DNA from: Paratinospora sagittata
Lineage: Eukaryota > Streptophyta > Magnoliopsida > Ranunculales > Menispermaceae
Direction of reading: 5' to 3'
NCBI GenBank assembly: GCA_035771175.1
Contig: JAYMFD010001271.1
Coordinates: forward strand, 1,302,001-1,366,000
Length of the DNA: 64,000 bases
Both the position numbers and the translations under genes were made by a program. The notes below the pieces were generated by a model, which worked only from the letters and a program-made list of their open reading frames with translations, ran no database searches and was not told the DNA's origin. Shown piece after piece: positions 62,820-64,000 of this stretch. Each line of letters begins with the position of its first letter. Within the stretch, counting starts at the first letter, position 1.

Positions 62820-64000
62820 ATATTCTTTGCCTTCGGTAAAATTACACCATTTTCAACCTTTTGTGGGTCAAGAATAACCATTTCTTAAAATATTTCAAAC
62901 ATAAGACTCATGTGAACTCATGAAGTATCTTATTCTTCTTTTCCAGTGCAAGTAATTTTTGCCATTAAATAGTGGAACACGATACACAAAATTTCCATCG
63001 TCATACATGTCTCCTAAGGAATTTCCCAATTGTTTTTGCTTGTGGGAGCACCTCACCCAGCTTCTTCATCTCTTTAATAATCTTTGTGAAGCGTGTTATG
63101 GCATCTAAGATGTCTTCGTTCTCAGTAATTCTCAAGGCATCATAGGATTCCTCCAGCTTTGTCAACAGTGTTAGATTTACTTGCTCGGTCTGTTGAATTC
63201 ATTAATATAAAGACTACAGAAAGCACGTTTATGATACCTTGTCATTTAATTGCTCTAACTTCTTTCTCCGGGTAGCCATACATTCTTTGCCCTCGGCACA
63301 ATTTCACCATTTTCAACTTTTGTGTTTGCAAAATAGCCATTTCTTACAATATCCCCAACATCAGACTCATGGATCTCATGAAGTCTCATATTCTTATCTT
63401 CCAGTGCAAGTATTTTCTGCCCTTAAATAGTAGAACGCGATACACAGAATTTCCTTCATCATACATGTCCCCTAGGGAATTTCCCAATTGTTTTTGCTTG
63501 TAGGAGCACCTCACCCAGCTTCTTCATCAATTTAATAATCTTTGTTAAGTTTGTTATGGCATCTGAGATGACTTCATTCTCACTAATTCTGAAGGCATCA
63601 TATGACTCTTCCAGCTTGTCAACTTTGTTTCGTTTACTTGCTTCATGTCTTCATGAGTAACCTTTTGGTTATCCCATTCCTCCTTGGCAGTGTAGCAGGC
63701 ACTGGATCTAATGAATTCATTAATTTAAAGACTACAAAAAAGCAAGTTTATGATACCTTGTCATTTAATTGCTCTAACTTCTTTTCTCCGGGTAGCCATG
63801 CATCTTTGCCTTCGGCACAATTATACCATTTTCAACCTTTGTGGCTCCAGAATAACCATTTCTTACAATATCCCAAACATCAGACTCATGGGATCTCATG
63901 AAGTATCTTATTCTTGTCTTCCAGTGCACGTAATTTTTTCGCTTAAACAGTGGAACGCGATTCACAGAATTTCCTTCATAAAACATGTCCCCTAAAGAAT
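62476..64000 (-). repeat. ~1.5-kb three-monomer higher-order repeat, copy 2 and start of copy 3
   Basis: Repeats copy 1. At 63977 the sequence CATAAAACATGTCCCCTAAAG matches 62476, so a third copy begins just before the window ends. It includes a 114-residue UBN2-half frame at 62475-62819 (INEFNRPSACNTAREKWDN). Confidence 0.75.

Larger units (their letters stand above)
28629..64000 (-). repeat. Tandem array block III: ~68 monomers
   Basis: The array resumes after the truncated LTR and runs off the right edge. The conserved box, intact or partly deleted, is near 28966, 29476, 29993, 30540, 31070, 31560, 32086, 32607, 33100, 33635, 34155, 34675, 35175, 35695, 36222, 36730, 37304, 37822, 38345, 39187, 39677, 40198, 40722, 41245, 41768, 42286, 42798, 43306, 43830, 44375, 44900, 45422, 45948, 46870, 47085, 47592, 48110, 48625, 49110, 49455, 49978, 50503, 50990, 51498, 52025, 52535, 53050, 53528, 54050, 54740, 55260, 55795, 56315, 56838, 57360, 57717, 58240, 58760, 59120, 59643, 60165, 60690, 61208, 61685, 62195, 62715, 63190 and 63700. 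Spacings well under 500 bp mark internal deletions. All monomers have the same orientation. Confidence 0.92.

Noticed and set aside
855..63901. Recurring plus-strand frames of ~72 residues (MAVSQALGLLNSLIERLQKS type), present in most monomers
   Set aside because: They lie antisense to the Gag UBN2 and frameshift region and recur simply because the DNA recurs. They resemble no family I know, and their conservation follows the minus-strand Gag codons.
1..64000. Array as a cluster of functional tandem genes (for example a domesticated Gag family)
   Set aside because: Nearly all monomers share a disabling frameshift and many carry further stops or deletions. There are no introns, plausible promoters or consistent start contexts.

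Overview
The window looks like a repeat-rich, non-genic stretch of a flowering-plant nuclear genome. Two things support this: a Ty3/Gypsy chromovirus with a primer-binding site matching initiator tRNA-Met, and about 53 kb of tandem repeat derived from a plant Ty1/Copia Gag gene. I see no host protein gene, tRNA, rRNA or CRISPR array. Every long open frame belongs to one of these two retroelement sources, and nearly all are broken. The species cannot be named from the sequence.

Layout: (1) 1-8386, tandem array block I. (2) 8387-9927, a truncated LTR fragment in the array. (3) 9928-18955, array block II, with a recent higher-order structure A-B-B'-A'-B'' at 10354-18152. (4) 18956-28628, a degenerate Ty3/Gypsy element of the Tekay/Del type on the minus strand, with a complete 3.0-kb LTR on the left and a 1.7-kb truncated LTR on the right. 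(5) 28629-64000, array block III. The array runs past both window ends.

The array is the striking feature. About 100 head-to-tail monomers, with canonical length 522 bp (174 codons), each carry on the minus strand the first ~170 codons of a Copia-type Gag: a DUF4219-like segment (PLFKGENYLHWKTRIRYF-type motif, WDIV, NGYSAPTK), then a UBN2-like segment (EFNRPSACDTAKEKWD, VTHEDTKQVKETKL, TRFTKIIKEMKKLGEV). The two halves lie in different frames in essentially every monomer. The simplest reading is that a Gag 5' fragment already carrying a -1 frameshift was amplified into a satellite-like array. Repeated unequal exchange then produced higher-order repeats of two, three and more monomers and long-range paralogous blocks. 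One monomer (about 32.37-32.77 kb) has a 17-bp deletion that puts both halves back in one frame.

The Ty3 element inserted into the array later. Its gag-pol holds at least four in-frame stops and one frameshift, and its two LTRs differ at roughly 3% of positions by eye. All identities and counts here are by-eye estimates.
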